Assembly (NCBI GenBank): GCA_026168455.1
Contig: CM047430.1
Location: 1,441,473 to 1,505,472, forward strand
Length of the DNA: 64,000 nucleotides
Source of the DNA: Theocolax elegans
Taxonomy: Eukaryota; Arthropoda; Insecta; Hymenoptera; Cerocephalidae
Direction: 5' to 3'
This document shows positions 1-9,752 of this stretch, in pieces (positions within the stretch are counted from its first letter, which is position 1; each line of letters starts with the position of its first letter). The notes below the pieces were generated by a model, which made no database searches, was not told where the DNA came from, and was given only the letters and a program-made list of their open reading frames with translations. Made by a program: the position numbers and the translations under genes.

Positions 1-1
1 G

Positions 2-751
2 CTACGAGGTATGTTGGATCAAATCAAGCCGCAAATGCCTCAAACCGAGCAGCTGGATAGAGCATACCGCAACCTGCACCCTAGTTATAGAACTAGAATC
101 GAAAGACATCATTTCGATAGTTTTACACAGCTGCAGAGACTAGGTAAAAAGGAGGAAGCAAGACGTTTAATGGACGAAACGTACAGACCTCCACCAGTAA
201 TCCAAAATTATGGCTTAGCGAAATATGCATATATCGACCCTATGCAAACAAAAAGCCGTAAATTAGCAGCAGTCTCCTCAGGTCAAACAGAAGATATTGT
301 AGAACCCCCAAAGTCAATAGCGCCCATAGCCACCCACCCACAAAAGAAAATACAGCACCAATACCCTTTGAAGCAGAACAGCCCCCAAGCAGCAAGAAAA
401 TATACAGCACCTCCCAAGCAAGAGTCGAAGCAGCAGTACAGCGAAGCTGTAAAGAATAACAAAAGTAGCAGCTATTGGCAACGAGAGCAGGAAACTAAAC
501 AAAGGCCTGAATCACCAAAAAAGCAGGAATTCAAGCCAAATAAATTCAGCACGCCAAATAACGAAGAACAAAGACCTATAAATCCAAGGAAATTTAAAGA
601 GCCTTGTTTTAGATGCGGAAAACTTGGACATTGGGTAGCAGAATGCCCAGTCCCCTTAAGCTGCGGAAGTTGCGGAAAACAAGGAATCAGCTACAAATAT
701 TGCAACTGTAATAAAAACAGAAACCAGGGAAACTACAGCCAGAGGAAATAG
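2..751 (+). CDS. gag: Gypsy-1 Gag, C-terminal part (runs in from left edge)
   Basis: The frame is already open at base 2, so this is the 3' part of a Gag whose start lies outside the window. The first visible 70 residues resemble the end of a Ty3/Gypsy capsid. A Gln/Lys/Pro-rich linker follows, and then two zinc knuckles near bases 606-710. The first is a canonical CX2CX4HX4C (CFRCGKLGHWVAEC). The second has the same spacing but Ile in place of His (CGSCGKQGISYKYC), followed by one more Cys. Such knuckles bind the element's RNA during packaging. The stop at 749-751 lies inside the pol frame, which is open from 715 in the -1 frame. Pol is therefore probably made by a -1 frameshift in the 37-base overlap, where TAAAAAC at 712-718 is only a partial match to a slippery site. 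Confidence 0.88.
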   Translation, partial: LRGMLDQIKPQMPQTEQLDRAYRNLHPSYRTRIERHHFDSFTQLQRLGKKEEARRLMDETYRPPPVIQNYGLAKYAYIDPMQTKSRKLAAVSSGQTEDIVEPPKSIAPIATHPQKKIQHQYPLKQNSPQAARKYTAPPKQESKQQYSEAVKNNKSSSYWQREQETKQRPESPKKQEFKPNKFSTPNNEEQRPINPRKFKEPCFRCGKLGHWVAECPVPLSCGSCGKQGISYKYCNCNKNRNQGNYSQRK

Positions 752-3700
752 AGACCCGTATTTCTTCACCCAAACACCCAAAAGGGTCAATACCCTCCCA
801 CGTAGCAGCAAATAATTCCCTAATACAGCAAATACCCGGAATCGATCCCCGTCACTTCTTTAACATAGAATTAAATGGACAGAAACTTACAGCTTTACTT
901 GACGATGGGTCGGTACACTCATTCATTGGGCGAGGAATGAGTAGAATGTTACAGCATAAATTGAGACAGTCCAGCAATTCAGCCGTTAAAGTAGCAGATG
1001 GTACAGCAGTACCAATACAAGGTATAATAGATGTAACCATGGAAATAGATGGTGAAACTATTATAATGCCGTTTCAGGTAGCAGACGGCTTGCATTACGA
1101 CTGCATATTAGGTATCGACTTTAAACGTAAAGCGAACATGAATATATGCTATGAAAACGATACGTGGTGGACTGATAAAGGTATCATTCATCATTTTTAT
1201 CCATACGGCAAAGATCCGAGTTGCTTACCTGCCTTAGCAAGCATAGGAGGATTGAAACGAGCTACAGCAGAACAAGAAAGGAGACTACAGCAGCTATTAA
1301 ATGAGATGATTCCCCCAACACCAAAAACGCTAGGTGTAACTAACCTAGATTCCCACAAAATTGATGTGCAGGGTGCCGAACCTATTCGTCAACGAAACCG
1401 TCGTTATTCGCCAAGGATGCTGCAGGCTGGATACGAGGAAATTGACAGAATGCTAAAAGAAGGCATAATAGAACCTTCAGAAAGCCCGTGGTGCAGCTGC
1501 CCAATTATAGTCCCGAAAGCAAACGGAAAATACCGCTTCTGCATAGATTTTCGGCAGGTTAATGCTGTAACCAAGAAAATAGCATACCCTATGCGGAATA
1601 TGGACGACATTCTCGATCAGCTGAGAGAAAGTCGTTACATAAGTAAGCTTGATTTGTCACAAGCTTACCACCAAGTCCCTCTAGCACCAGAAAGCCGCGA
1701 AATTACAGCCTTTTCACTTCCCGGTAAAGGATTATTTCAGTTTACCCGAGTCCCCTACGGCCTATCGAATGCACCTGCGATTTTCCAGAAAATGATGGAC
1801 AAGCTTATAAAGCCAGAATGGGAACCAAACGTATTCGCATATCTGGACGATATTATAATTACAGCCAAAACCTTTGAGGAGCACCTAAAATGGTTAAGAA
1901 TAGTGCTAACCGCCCTCAAAAAGGTAAACTTACAAATAAACAGAGACAAGTCCGAATTCTGCTGCGCGGAAGTAACTTATCTAGGATACATTGTTAATGA
2001 GGATGGCCTCAAAACAAATGTAGATAAAATACGACCGATACTAGAGTATCCAGCCCCAACCAATTTAAAGCAACTCAGACGCTTTACTGGCTTAATTGGT
2101 TGGTATTCAAGGTTTATTGGGAAATTAGCTGAATACAGAGCACCGTTAAACTATTTAACGCGAAAAGATGTCAGATGGCAATGGCATCAGGAACAGCAGG
2201 ATGCATTCGAGAAAATGAAGCTAGCCCTTACCCAAGCCCCTGTTTTAGCCCGCCCCGATTTTTCCCTCCCCTTTACCCTCCAAACCGATGCTAGCGACTA
2301 CGCTATAGCCGGTGTGCTTACCCAGGAAATAGATGGTGAAGAACACCCTATATATTACGTTAGCCGTACACTGAGTAAAGCGGAACGTAATTATACGGTG
2401 ACAGAGAAGGAGTGTTTGGCAGTATTGTGGTCGATTGAAAGACTAAAAGGTTACCTTCAAGGTGAAGAATTTACCGTGGTAACAGACCACCACAGCCTTC
2501 TCTGGCTTCACAACATCAAGGATCCGACAGGCAGATTGGCTCGATGGAACACAATCCTGCAAAATTATAAATTTAAATTTGTGCACAGGAAAGGAGCATA
2601 CCATAAGGTACCTGACGCACTTTCAAGAGCATATGAAGATACAGCATTAGCAGCTACAGCCACAATTAATACAAGCGATCCTTGGTACCAAATGAAGATC
2701 CAAGCAGTAATAAAATCTCCCCAAAAATACCCGGATTTATGTATAAAAGACAACCTTTTATACGCACACCGTCCCAATCCCCTTGTAGACCCATTAGTCC
2801 CCGACCTAGATGCTTGGAAGTTAATACTGCCAGCAGCTGATAGAGAGAAAGCTCTCTATGAAGCGCACTACACCCCGCAAGCCGGTCATTTGGGAAATGA
2901 CAAAACCTATGCAAGGTTAGCCACCTACTACTACTGGCCAGGGATATACTATGATACCTGCAATTATGTGAGAGCTTGTCAAGAGTGTCAAGCTCACAAG
3001 AGCAATCAGCAGGCTCCAGCAGGAATAATGGAAGGCAGGAACATAGATGGACCTTGGACAGTAGTAGCAGTCGACATAATGGGACCGAAACCTCCATCAA
3101 AGCAAGGTTTCAGGTACATAATAGTCTTTGAGGACTTATTTACCCGTTATGTCGAAATGAAAGCATTGAGACGAGCCGACGCAAAAAGCGTACTCCAAGC
3201 GTTCGATGAGTTAGTCATTAACCGTTGGGGTTGTCCCAAATACCTAATTTCGGACAATGGGACAGAATTTGCAAATCGCCAAGTGGCAGAGAAATTACAG
3301 CAGTACGGAATTATACAGTCATTAATTCCGCCCTATTTCGCACAAGCTAACCCTGTAGAAAGGGTAAATAGAAACCTGAAACCGATGATAAACAGCTTCA
3401 TTGAAGAAGATCATCGGGAGTGGGATCGACATTTAGGAGAGTTCTGCTACGCTCTCAATACAGTCGTCCACTCTACAACTAAATACAGCCCAGCATTTTT
3501 AAATTTCGGCAGAAACCCTATCCCAACAGCCCTTATACGAAAGCATCTAGAATCCTCAGACCCCCCTCCAGCACCAAATACAGCAGCATGGATCGAAAGA
3601 TTACATAGACTTCCAGCAATATATGATCTTGTTAGAAGACATATAGACACGGCAGTGGCTAAACAAGCTAGACACTACAATAAAGGACGCAGACAAGTAC

Positions 3701-4035
3701 AATACCATGTTGGCGATCGAGTATGTCGACGCAATAGGGTATTGTCCTCAAAAGATAATCATTTTACAGCAAAAATGGCACCAATAAACATAGGCCCCGC
3801 AAGAGTAGTAGAAGTAGTTTCAGCAAACTATTATATTGTTGAAGACGAAGATACTAAGCGGAGGGTCAAAGTCTATGTAAATGATCTTAAGCGTTATATA
3901 CCTCCTAGAAACGTTATCCCACCTAAGATGCATTCTTCCCCTTCGCAGCGTCCAATAGCACAAACTATACAGCAAAATCACCCAAGTAGCAATAACCCAC
4001 CTAGAAAGCGAGGTAGGCCCCGGAAGATTAATTAA
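715..4035 (+). CDS. pol: Gypsy-1 Pol (protease, RT, RNase H, integrase), intact
   Basis: An uninterrupted frame of about 1,107 codons. The first ATG is at 937, but the protease lies upstream of it, so 715 (after the last in-frame stop) is given as the boundary for a frameshift product. In order: an aspartic protease with DDGS at 901-912 in place of the usual D-T/S-G; RT with the intact catalytic YLDD at 1840-1851; RNase H (QTDAS, EKECLAVLW, TDHHS); and integrase with an HHCC zinc domain near 2870-3000, catalytic Asp in VDIMGP and SDNGTEF, and Glu in NPVERVNR. A GPY/F-type module follows near 3700-3850. The last residues hold an AT-hook-like RKRGRPRK (about 4003-4026). All recognised catalytic motifs are present, so this copy may still encode active enzymes. 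It is closely related to Gypsy-2 in the same window. Confidence 0.93.
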   Translation, partial: KQKPGKLQPEEIETRISSPKHPKGSIPSHVAANNSLIQQIPGIDPRHFFNIELNGQKLTALLDDGSVHSFIGRGMSRMLQHKLRQSSNSAVKVADGTAVPIQGIIDVTMEIDGETIIMPFQVADGLHYDCILGIDFKRKANMNICYENDTWWTDKGIIHHFYPYGKDPSCLPALASIGGLKRATAEQERRLQQLLNEMIPPTPKTLGVTNLDSHKIDVQGAEPIRQRNRRYSPRMLQAGYEEIDRMLKEGIIEPSESPWCSCPIIVPKANGKYRFCIDFRQVNAVTKKIAYPMRNMDDILDQLRESRYISKLDLSQAYHQVPLAPESREITAFSLPGKGLFQFTRVPYGLSNAPAIFQKMMDKLIKPEWEPNVFAYLDDIIITAKTFEEHLKWLRIVLTALKKVNLQINRDKSEFCCAEVTYLGYIVNEDGLKTNVDKIRPILEYPAPTNLKQLRRFTGLIGWYSRFIGKLAEYRAPLNYLTRKDVRWQWHQEQQDAFEKMKLALTQAPVLARPDFSLPFTLQTDASDYAIAGVLTQEIDGEEHPIYYVSRTLSKAERNYTVTEKECLAVLWSIERLKGYLQGEEFTVVTDHHSLLWLHNIKDPTGRLARWNTILQNYKFKFVHRKGAYHKVPDALSRAYEDTALAATATINTSDPWYQMKIQAVIKSPQKYPDLCIKDNLLYAHRPNPLVDPLVPDLDAWKLILPAADREKALYEAHYTPQAGHLGNDKTYARLATYYYWPGIYYDTCNYVRACQECQAHKSNQQAPAGIMEGRNIDGPWTVVAVDIMGPKPPSKQGFRYIIVFEDLFTRYVEMKALRRADAKSVLQAFDELVINRWGCPKYLISDNGTEFANRQVAEKLQQYGIIQSLIPPYFAQANPVERVNRNLKPMINSFIEEDHREWDRHLGEFCYALNTVVHSTTKYSPAFLNFGRNPIPTALIRKHLESSDPPPAPNTAAWIERLHRLPAIYDLVRRHIDTAVAKQARHYNKGRRQVQYHVGDRVCRRNRVLSSKDNHFTAKMAPINIGPARVVEVVSANYYIVEDEDTKRRVKVYVNDLKRYIPPRNVIPPKMHSSPSQRPIAQTIQQNHPSSNNPPRKRGRPRKIN

Positions 4036-4142
4036 GGCAAATTTAAGAATAAATTTGAATAGGAAAATTTGATAAATAAAGATAATCAAACCTGATAATA
4101 GCAACGGGTAAGTTTAAGCGAGATTAGAAAATAAGAATAAGT

Positions 4143-4155
4143 ATTTCCCTGTAGA
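4143..4155 (+). promoter_or_regulatory. Candidate 3' splice site just before ORF3
   Basis: A pyrimidine tract ending in CTGTAG stands one base before the ORF3 start codon at 4156. ORF3 lies 120 bases after the pol stop in the position an env gene would take. A spliced subgenomic RNA using this acceptor would place the ATG at its very start. The donor would be upstream of the window, so this remains an inference. Confidence 0.4.
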
Positions 4156-5106
4156 ATGGAAAGAATGGGAAGAGGCGCGTCAGCGACGCAGAGAGCCCGT
4201 GGCCGTGGCCGCTTCACCGTACGGCCCACGGAGCTGAGGAGACCTGGGCAGGACCTGGAGGGGATCCTGGAAAGATTAGATTTAGCTGATGAACCAGCAA
4301 ACACCCCTCCAGGAGCAGGCCAACGCACAACCTGCCCAGGCACCAGAGGATGCGTCAGGGGAGGGCGCCACCTTTGCGCCAACCCTGATTTCCGCCCAGC
4401 GGCATCAAGACCGGAGGTAGCAGCCCTCACCCCAATAGCCACCACCAGTACAGCTGTGACCCCATACAGCCCCCCTACAGCCACCCCCACACCGCCATCC
4501 CAACCACCTTCCCTTTACATCCCAGCGTTCCTTCCCCAACCAATTATTTCCCGCCCAGTCCTTGACCCGTCCACGGGCATGTACACTTATATACATGTGC
4601 CCGTGAACATGCCCCCTCCCTGTCCCGTGCCCAACCTACCCACACCCAGTACAGCTCCCTTGTCCCTACCCGCTCTCCCATCCCCCACCTCCCCAAAACC
4701 CGCTGCCCTGATGTCCCTCAATATCCCGAATCCCACAGATGCCCAAACCCAGCCACCAACATCCCCAACCCCACCACCCTTAATGTCCCAACCCATACAG
4801 CCTCCCACAACCCTTCCCCCTCCCAGTGACCCCTCCTGCAGATCTACGCCGTCTGCTGCAGTAGGGGCAGCATCAACAACAAGCGGAGTTATTCCCGCAG
4901 AGGCACGTATGTCCCGGCCCGACCCGAGCGAATGCCGCCCGGGATGTTGGAATTGCGGGGGGCTGGGACATAGCTGGAGGAACTGCCCCTCCCCAAACGC
5001 GGTTTTCTGCAGGAACTGCGGGAGGAGGGGAGTTTTCTCCAAGAACTGCCCCCGCTGCGCAGAGGGCTATTGGGAGGTGCAGAGGAAAATGGGAGGGAGG
5101 AAATAA
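4156..5106 (+). CDS. Gypsy-1 ORF3: proline-rich protein with a double zinc knuckle
   Basis: An uninterrupted 316-codon ORF beginning 120 bases after pol and clearly more GC-rich than its surroundings. Residues 1-30 are Arg/Gly-rich and basic. Residues 90-235 are dominated by Pro, Ser and Thr with many PPT/SPT runs. The C-terminus (about residues 263-303) has CWNCGGLGHSWRNC, a canonical CX2CX4HX4C knuckle, then CRNCGRRGVFSKNC with Val in place of His and a further PRC. This paired arrangement, with the second His lost, mirrors the pair in this element's own Gag. I see no signal peptide, membrane segment or fusion motif, so it is not an obvious Env. It could be a duplicated nucleocapsid domain with a new N-terminus, or a captured RNA-binding protein. 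Its function is unknown to me. Confidence 0.75.
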   Translation: MERMGRGASATQRARGRGRFTVRPTELRRPGQDLEGILERLDLADEPANTPPGAGQRTTCPGTRGCVRGGRHLCANPDFRPAASRPEVAALTPIATTSTAVTPYSPPTATPTPPSQPPSLYIPAFLPQPIISRPVLDPSTGMYTYIHVPVNMPPPCPVPNLPTPSTAPLSLPALPSPTSPKPAALMSLNIPNPTDAQTQPPTSPTPPPLMSQPIQPPTTLPPPSDPSCRSTPSAAVGAASTTSGVIPAEARMSRPDPSECRPGCWNCGGLGHSWRNCPSPNAVFCRNCGRRGVFSKNCPRCAEGYWEVQRKMGGRK

Positions 5107-5965
5107 ATCCCCTCCCATACAGCTCCCTATAAAACGTCCTCCCATATACACTTCCCCACCAGAGAAAAAATGGAGTAAAAATTTTTTTTTGTGTTTTGTT
5201 TTCTTCCTTTTTTTATATGAATAAATTACATATATAACGAAATCCATGTAGTATAATTATTAAGTCCCCAACCCAAAATGACAAATTTTCCCAATCAATA
5301 AGGGTGGTGATTATAAGCAGAGCAAATAAACAAATAATTTAGATTATATGTAATGATTAAATGAATCGGTAAAAGAAAGAGTTAAAACAAAGAACTCACA
5401 AGCAGCAGAAGGTAATAATTCACCACACCTTATTAATTTTCTGTTTATATTTTATATTATTTCATGTTCATTATTTTGTTAATTTTGATTATTCCCAGAA
5501 TTTATATATATATTAAATTGTATAACAGTATGAGTATGACTGCTATCATGTAAGTATGAGGTATGAGAGTATCGCGAGTAGGGATAGAGCTCTCAAACAA
5601 ATGCGAATATTATATATTATTATGTATATTTTATGTATTGGGGCCAGTCGTCGTTATATATTAAGTAATTTTAAATTATTTAAAAGCAGCTAAAAGTTAT
5701 ACACCATACAGCGCGTATACATACACAGATTTCCAGCCAAGCAGCTAGTCAAGGAGACTATACACTTATACCCCGTACCAATAGCACCGGCTATTTGGAT
5801 ATTTATTAAGTGAGCAAGCGTAATTACCCCCACCAACTTTAGCTTCATAAGCATAGAAATTTTAAGCAAAATAGTAATTAGCAGCATTTGTTATATATCT
5901 TTTTTTATTAGCTTAGCATTAATGTCTGCATTTTGTTGAAATTACGACTTCCGCGTAATTTCGGT
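5107..5965 (+). other. Gypsy-1 3' untranslated region
   Basis: About 860 bases between ORF3 and the polypurine tract. The stretch is AT-rich with several AATAAA-like signals (for example near 5219 and 5326) and no convincing ORF. It belongs to the retrotransposon because it lies between its last gene and its 3' LTR. Confidence 0.6.
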
Positions 5966-5980
5966 TTGGTGGGGGGGAGT
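5966..5980 (+). promoter_or_regulatory. Polypurine tract of Gypsy-1
   Basis: A G-rich tract (TTGGTGGGGGGGAGT) directly abuts the TGTGACAATG start of the LTR. This is the expected plus-strand primer for reverse transcription and fixes the 5' border of the 3' LTR. Confidence 0.85.
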
Positions 5981-7459
5981 TGTGACAATGTGCTTTGCAC
6001 ATGTCAAGAGCGAGCGACTGAACCCATGTCAAACACCTACCTACCCGGATAAGCTAAACGAGTCCCTAGCTATACTACCTACCCACATACTATTTCCTAA
6101 TTACCTACCCGCACATTAACTACGTCCTACCTACCCTCACAGTCTAATAACCCCACCTCAAGCGCAACACACACATGTAGCCGAAGCACTAGGTGATCCT
6201 GGCGATGAGGATCTTGGGCGAGCTCAAATCATCAGGTGGGCTCCTCCGAGTCTGGCACAGCCAACAGGATAGTCAAGGGAGGCGATCACTACGAAGTCTC
6301 CAGGACCCTCCGAAGCCTCACAGCATAGCAGTCAGGGCGATGAGATGGTACCCAGGCAGGAAGCCGAAGAACCTCCAACGCCAAGCAAGATACAGCTGTA
6401 AAACAGATATTTATAAGAACAAATACGCATTAAAAGGGTAAGGAGCAAGGAAGAGGATCAACAGCAATCGGCAGAAGACAAAGACAAGGGAATACGTGTA
6501 CAGCTGTATATAATCACTACAGCTGTACAAGGAAAGTATAGGACAAAGAGGTTAGGTTGCTGTACACAAACAACGTGTACAGCAGACCTTGCAAAATACT
6601 AAACACCTGAACACGCACACTAGCGTGACCCCAACACTGAAGGAATTACCTGGAATAGTTGAAGACCTGGGACCGGTCGTTCTGGTACGTCGTCGTCGTG
6701 GAGAGATGATCGAGGCGGCGTCGGGCAGCAATGCAGCGGCGGGTGAGCTTCGTACCTGAAACTCACGCCGTACCAATTAGTTGATATAAGCAAGACGGAA
6801 CGATGTAATAATTACCCAGGATGAAGTTCTACAGCATCGCCGAGAGGTACACTGCACCAGGTCAACAAACACCATACAGCCGATTCGTACCGATACAGCC
6901 TGAACACTGCGGCACTCGACGCTCGCACGACGCGAGATCGAGGTGCCGCGCACGAGTACGTACTGCGCAGGCGCGCGGTACGAACACGGGACTCTCGAGC
7001 ACGCCGAGAGTCAGAGCTCTACGGTCCGCCGTCCAAAACGGATAATAGCCAGCGTAGCGAAGCCGCCGACTACCGACTAAATTACTAAGTAGCTAGCGAG
7101 AGAGATAGAGAGAGTGACATCGCCATTGAGGGACGAGTGCCGATTCCTCCAATAAAGGTTGGTGAATTATTCACTCTAGCTGCGTACGGTACCGCCGAGT
7201 ACCCGTACTAGTGTGTGCGAGATCCTGGTCCCCTCCTTCCCCCTTCCCCTCCTTACAGCATAACCCGGTGCGGCGAGAGCACTGCTCGGTATATTGTGAC
7301 AGGTTAAGATAACCCGCGTGTTATCGTTATTCGTCGCGTATTAACGCGGCTGGCGCCCACCTTTCTACTTAGTTGTTAATTATAATAAATACTTGTTTTA
7401 TTTATAATAAATAGTTGACCCTAATTGACCTGCACCCTGATCCCCAGTGCAGCGTCACA
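5981..7459 (+). mobile_element. 3' LTR of Gypsy-1 (1.48 kb)
   Basis: Starts TGTGACAATG directly after the polypurine tract and ends GCAGCGTCACA, giving TG...CA ends. The same sequence occurs in reverse as a solo LTR at 18701-20208, which confirms both borders. Inside are a TATA-like stretch near 6506, three perfect TACAGCTGTA palindromes around it, and AATAAA near 7385. The partner 5' LTR is left of the window. The short ORFs in this interval run through repeat sequence and are not genes. Confidence 0.9.
6391..6527 (+). promoter_or_regulatory. Three TACAGCTGTA palindromes around an LTR TATA-like box
   Basis: The 10-bp palindrome occurs at 6391-6400, 6499-6508 and 6518-6527, with TATATAATC between the last two. 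Its core CAGCTG is an E-box of the kind bHLH factors bind. All three copies persist in the solo LTR (about 19673, 19693 and 19801), although the two LTRs differ elsewhere. They are likely LTR promoter elements. Confidence 0.45.
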
Positions 7460-7740
7460 AAGTATATCCGAGTTCATTTACGTTTTAACTGAAAAAACAC
7501 GCAAGTGCTTTTAGTTAAGGTTTTGATAAAATATTTTACTAAATAAAACCACGTAAGTACATTTTTTAAAGGATTTTTTTTTCAATTCGAATTTTTAATG
7601 CACTATTAGATAGAAAATACCTGTTTTAATATAAGTCCTAATTTTTATTATTTAAAACATTATTTGCATAAAAGATTTTAAATAAATCAGTTTATCATAA
7701 TTTTCTCAGTTTCATTAGTTTTGTATTTATGTAAGTTTTT

Positions 7741-8999
7741 CTTTTTCACGGCAGGATTATAGATGCTTGCAAAGAAAATAATTTTGTTTTAAATTTAAAA
7801 GACTTAAATACATTCGTGGGAATAATCATTTTGACTTCTTTCAACAAAAGGAAATCTCAGAGGGACTACTGGACAAGTGATCCCTTTTTATCTTGCAACG
7901 TTGTTTCTTCTGCTGTGCCACATAAAAAGTTTGAAGAGATCAAATCAAAATTAAAATATTCAAAAACAAAAGATAAAAATCCAACTGACAATGCTTGGCA
8001 TGTCCGTTCACTATGAAAGCGATTTCAAATTAATATTATGAAGTTCGGTGTGTGGAGAACTGCTGTTTCCATCGATCAAATGATGGCTAAGTCTTATACG
8101 AGGACGTCACTAAAACAATTCATTCGAGGGAAACCCATACGATTTGGTCTCAAATTCTGGGGCTTTGTACTTCCGATGGTTTTGTATTAGGTCTTTACTT
8201 ATACTACGGAAAAAATTCTGCAACGGGAAGTAAATTTAGTAAGTGTGCATTAGGTTCTCGCGTTGTCATGAATTTACTAGAACAGTTTTTTCGTGTAATA
8301 CCGCCGGGAAAAATATGTATGTTCCATCTATATTTTGATAATTATTTCACAAACTTACATCTCGCTGTGCATTTGAAGAAGCTTGGGCTAAAATGTACAG
8401 GTCCTATTAGAGAAGATAGAGTCAAAGATAAAAATGTTCTAAATAAAAAAGCTCAAAGAGGTGAGTATGCCGTGAAGCACGATAAGAACATTGGTATAAA
8501 TTACATCACTGTGATGGATTCAAAACCAGTTTCGATTATTTCTACTGCTGCAGGGGTAACTCCATTATCATTTTCAAAGAGATATAGTAAGCTAGAAGGA
8601 AAAAAAGTTGAAATACCTTTTCCGAGGACTATTAGCCTCTATAACAGTTTTATGGGTGGCAATGATGTCCACGACGGACATTGCAACAATTTACTTCCGA
8701 GTATTCGTTCAAAAAAGTGGACGTGGGTAGTTTTTTTAAGACTAATTCAAGCTTCGATTATAAATGCTACTGTGCTATTCAATGCTGTCAATGATGAGAA
8801 AAAAAGGGTTGGAACAAAAGATTTTGCACTTTCAATAGCTAAAAATTACATGACGCAGGGACAATACAATAGAGAGAAACACAATATGTCCAAACAAACT
8901 AAACTCAAACTTTGTTCTTATTGTCCCGTAAGAACGAGAATTATCTGCGAAAAATGTGATTCATCGATTTGTGTTGAATGTTTAAAAAAAAAACACTAA
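7741..8999 (+). pseudogene. piggyBac-type transposase, broken
   Basis: Reading resumes from about 7741 in one frame, passes a TGA at 8014-8016 where the family has coding sequence, and continues to near 8160. There the frame shifts by one base and runs on to the stop at 8997-8999. Recognisable piggyBac blocks are SIDQMMAKSY (first catalytic Asp), KPIRFGLKFW, YFDNYFTN (second Asp), GGNDVHDG (third Asp region) and a Cys-rich C-terminus (CSYC...CEKC...CVEC). The N-terminal third is not recognisable and may be lost, or it may lie before an intron, since TTTTTCACGGCAG at about 7742-7754 looks like a splice acceptor. Two disruptions make this copy inactive. Confidence 0.85.
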
Positions 9000-9108
9000 A
9001 AAATTCGTATTGCAGTGAGAGGCAAGGAGACTCACTCTAATCAAGCACTCCAAAGCAGACGAAATTCTACTACGTCCTCGTCGTTGTCTCTGGGTCATGC
9101 TAAGAGTA

Positions 9109-9381
9109 GCACATTTTTTATCTCAAAAACAATTGAGTTTGGAAAACAAGTTTATAAAACAAAAAAGTCTTAGAATTCATCAAGGAACAAGCCTGGATTT
9201 TTTCAGAATTTTTGGAAACGATTTTGAAAAAATGGATATTTCGTATTTCCCAAAAATTCAAAACTCGCCTCGGAAAATTCCGAGAAAATTCAGGCATATT
9301 TCTCGATTAATTCTAAGACTTTTTTGTTCCATAAACTTTTCTTCTAAACTCAATGGTTTCCGAGATAAAAAATGGGATATG
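9109..9381. repeat. Imperfect inverted repeat 3' of piggyBac
   Basis: About 122-base arms (9109-9230 and 9258-9381) are reverse complements at roughly 80% by eye, with a loop of about 27 bases. The arms lie between the transposase and the element's right end, so they are probably part of the piggyBac 3' region. An open frame crossing this interval on each strand is a by-product of the palindrome: the two translations share phrases such as QKSLRI. Confidence 0.75.
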
Positions 9382-9736
9382 TTTTTTACGGATTTGTTTT
9401 TTATTTTGCCACCATTTTGTTGGAAGAAGTGGTTCAAAAATTCCACCAAAATTCCTGGAGATACTTTCGTAGTCGTGGTCACCCCTGATCATATTTATAA
9501 GATGATTTCGGTAACATTGCTAAAAAAATCGCAAACTTGATTTTTTGCAAAATTTTTCACGTTTTTTATTGTTTAATTGGCTATAACTTTTTTATAACGT
9601 AATCAATCGCAATTTAAAATAAAGATTCTGACAGAGCGTTAAATTTTCCATCTTAATACGTGTTTGCAAAAATCTCTAAGGCCTATGACTACCGAAAAAA
9701 ACGCGTTGAAAATCGACAGAAAAATGGAGCATTTTG

Positions 9737-9752
9737 GTCGTTAAAGGGTTAA
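9737..9752 (+). repeat. Right terminus of piggyBac element with TTAA target
   Basis: The sequence GTCGTTAAAGGG is followed by TTAA at 9749-9752. piggyBac elements end in CCCTTT-type inverted repeats and always insert in TTAA. The matching left end is not in the window; it is either cut off by the Gypsy-1 insertion or lost. Confidence 0.6.

Noticed and set aside
4086..5042. Long open frames on the minus strand opposite Gypsy-1 ORF3
   Set aside because: They are caused by the GC- and C-rich composition of ORF3. The plus-strand frame has clear zinc knuckles and the antisense frames have no motif.
9097..9540. 147-codon plus-strand ORF after piggyBac
   Set aside because: It spans an inverted repeat, which gives similar translations on both strands. 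No domain, and composition like non-coding DNA.
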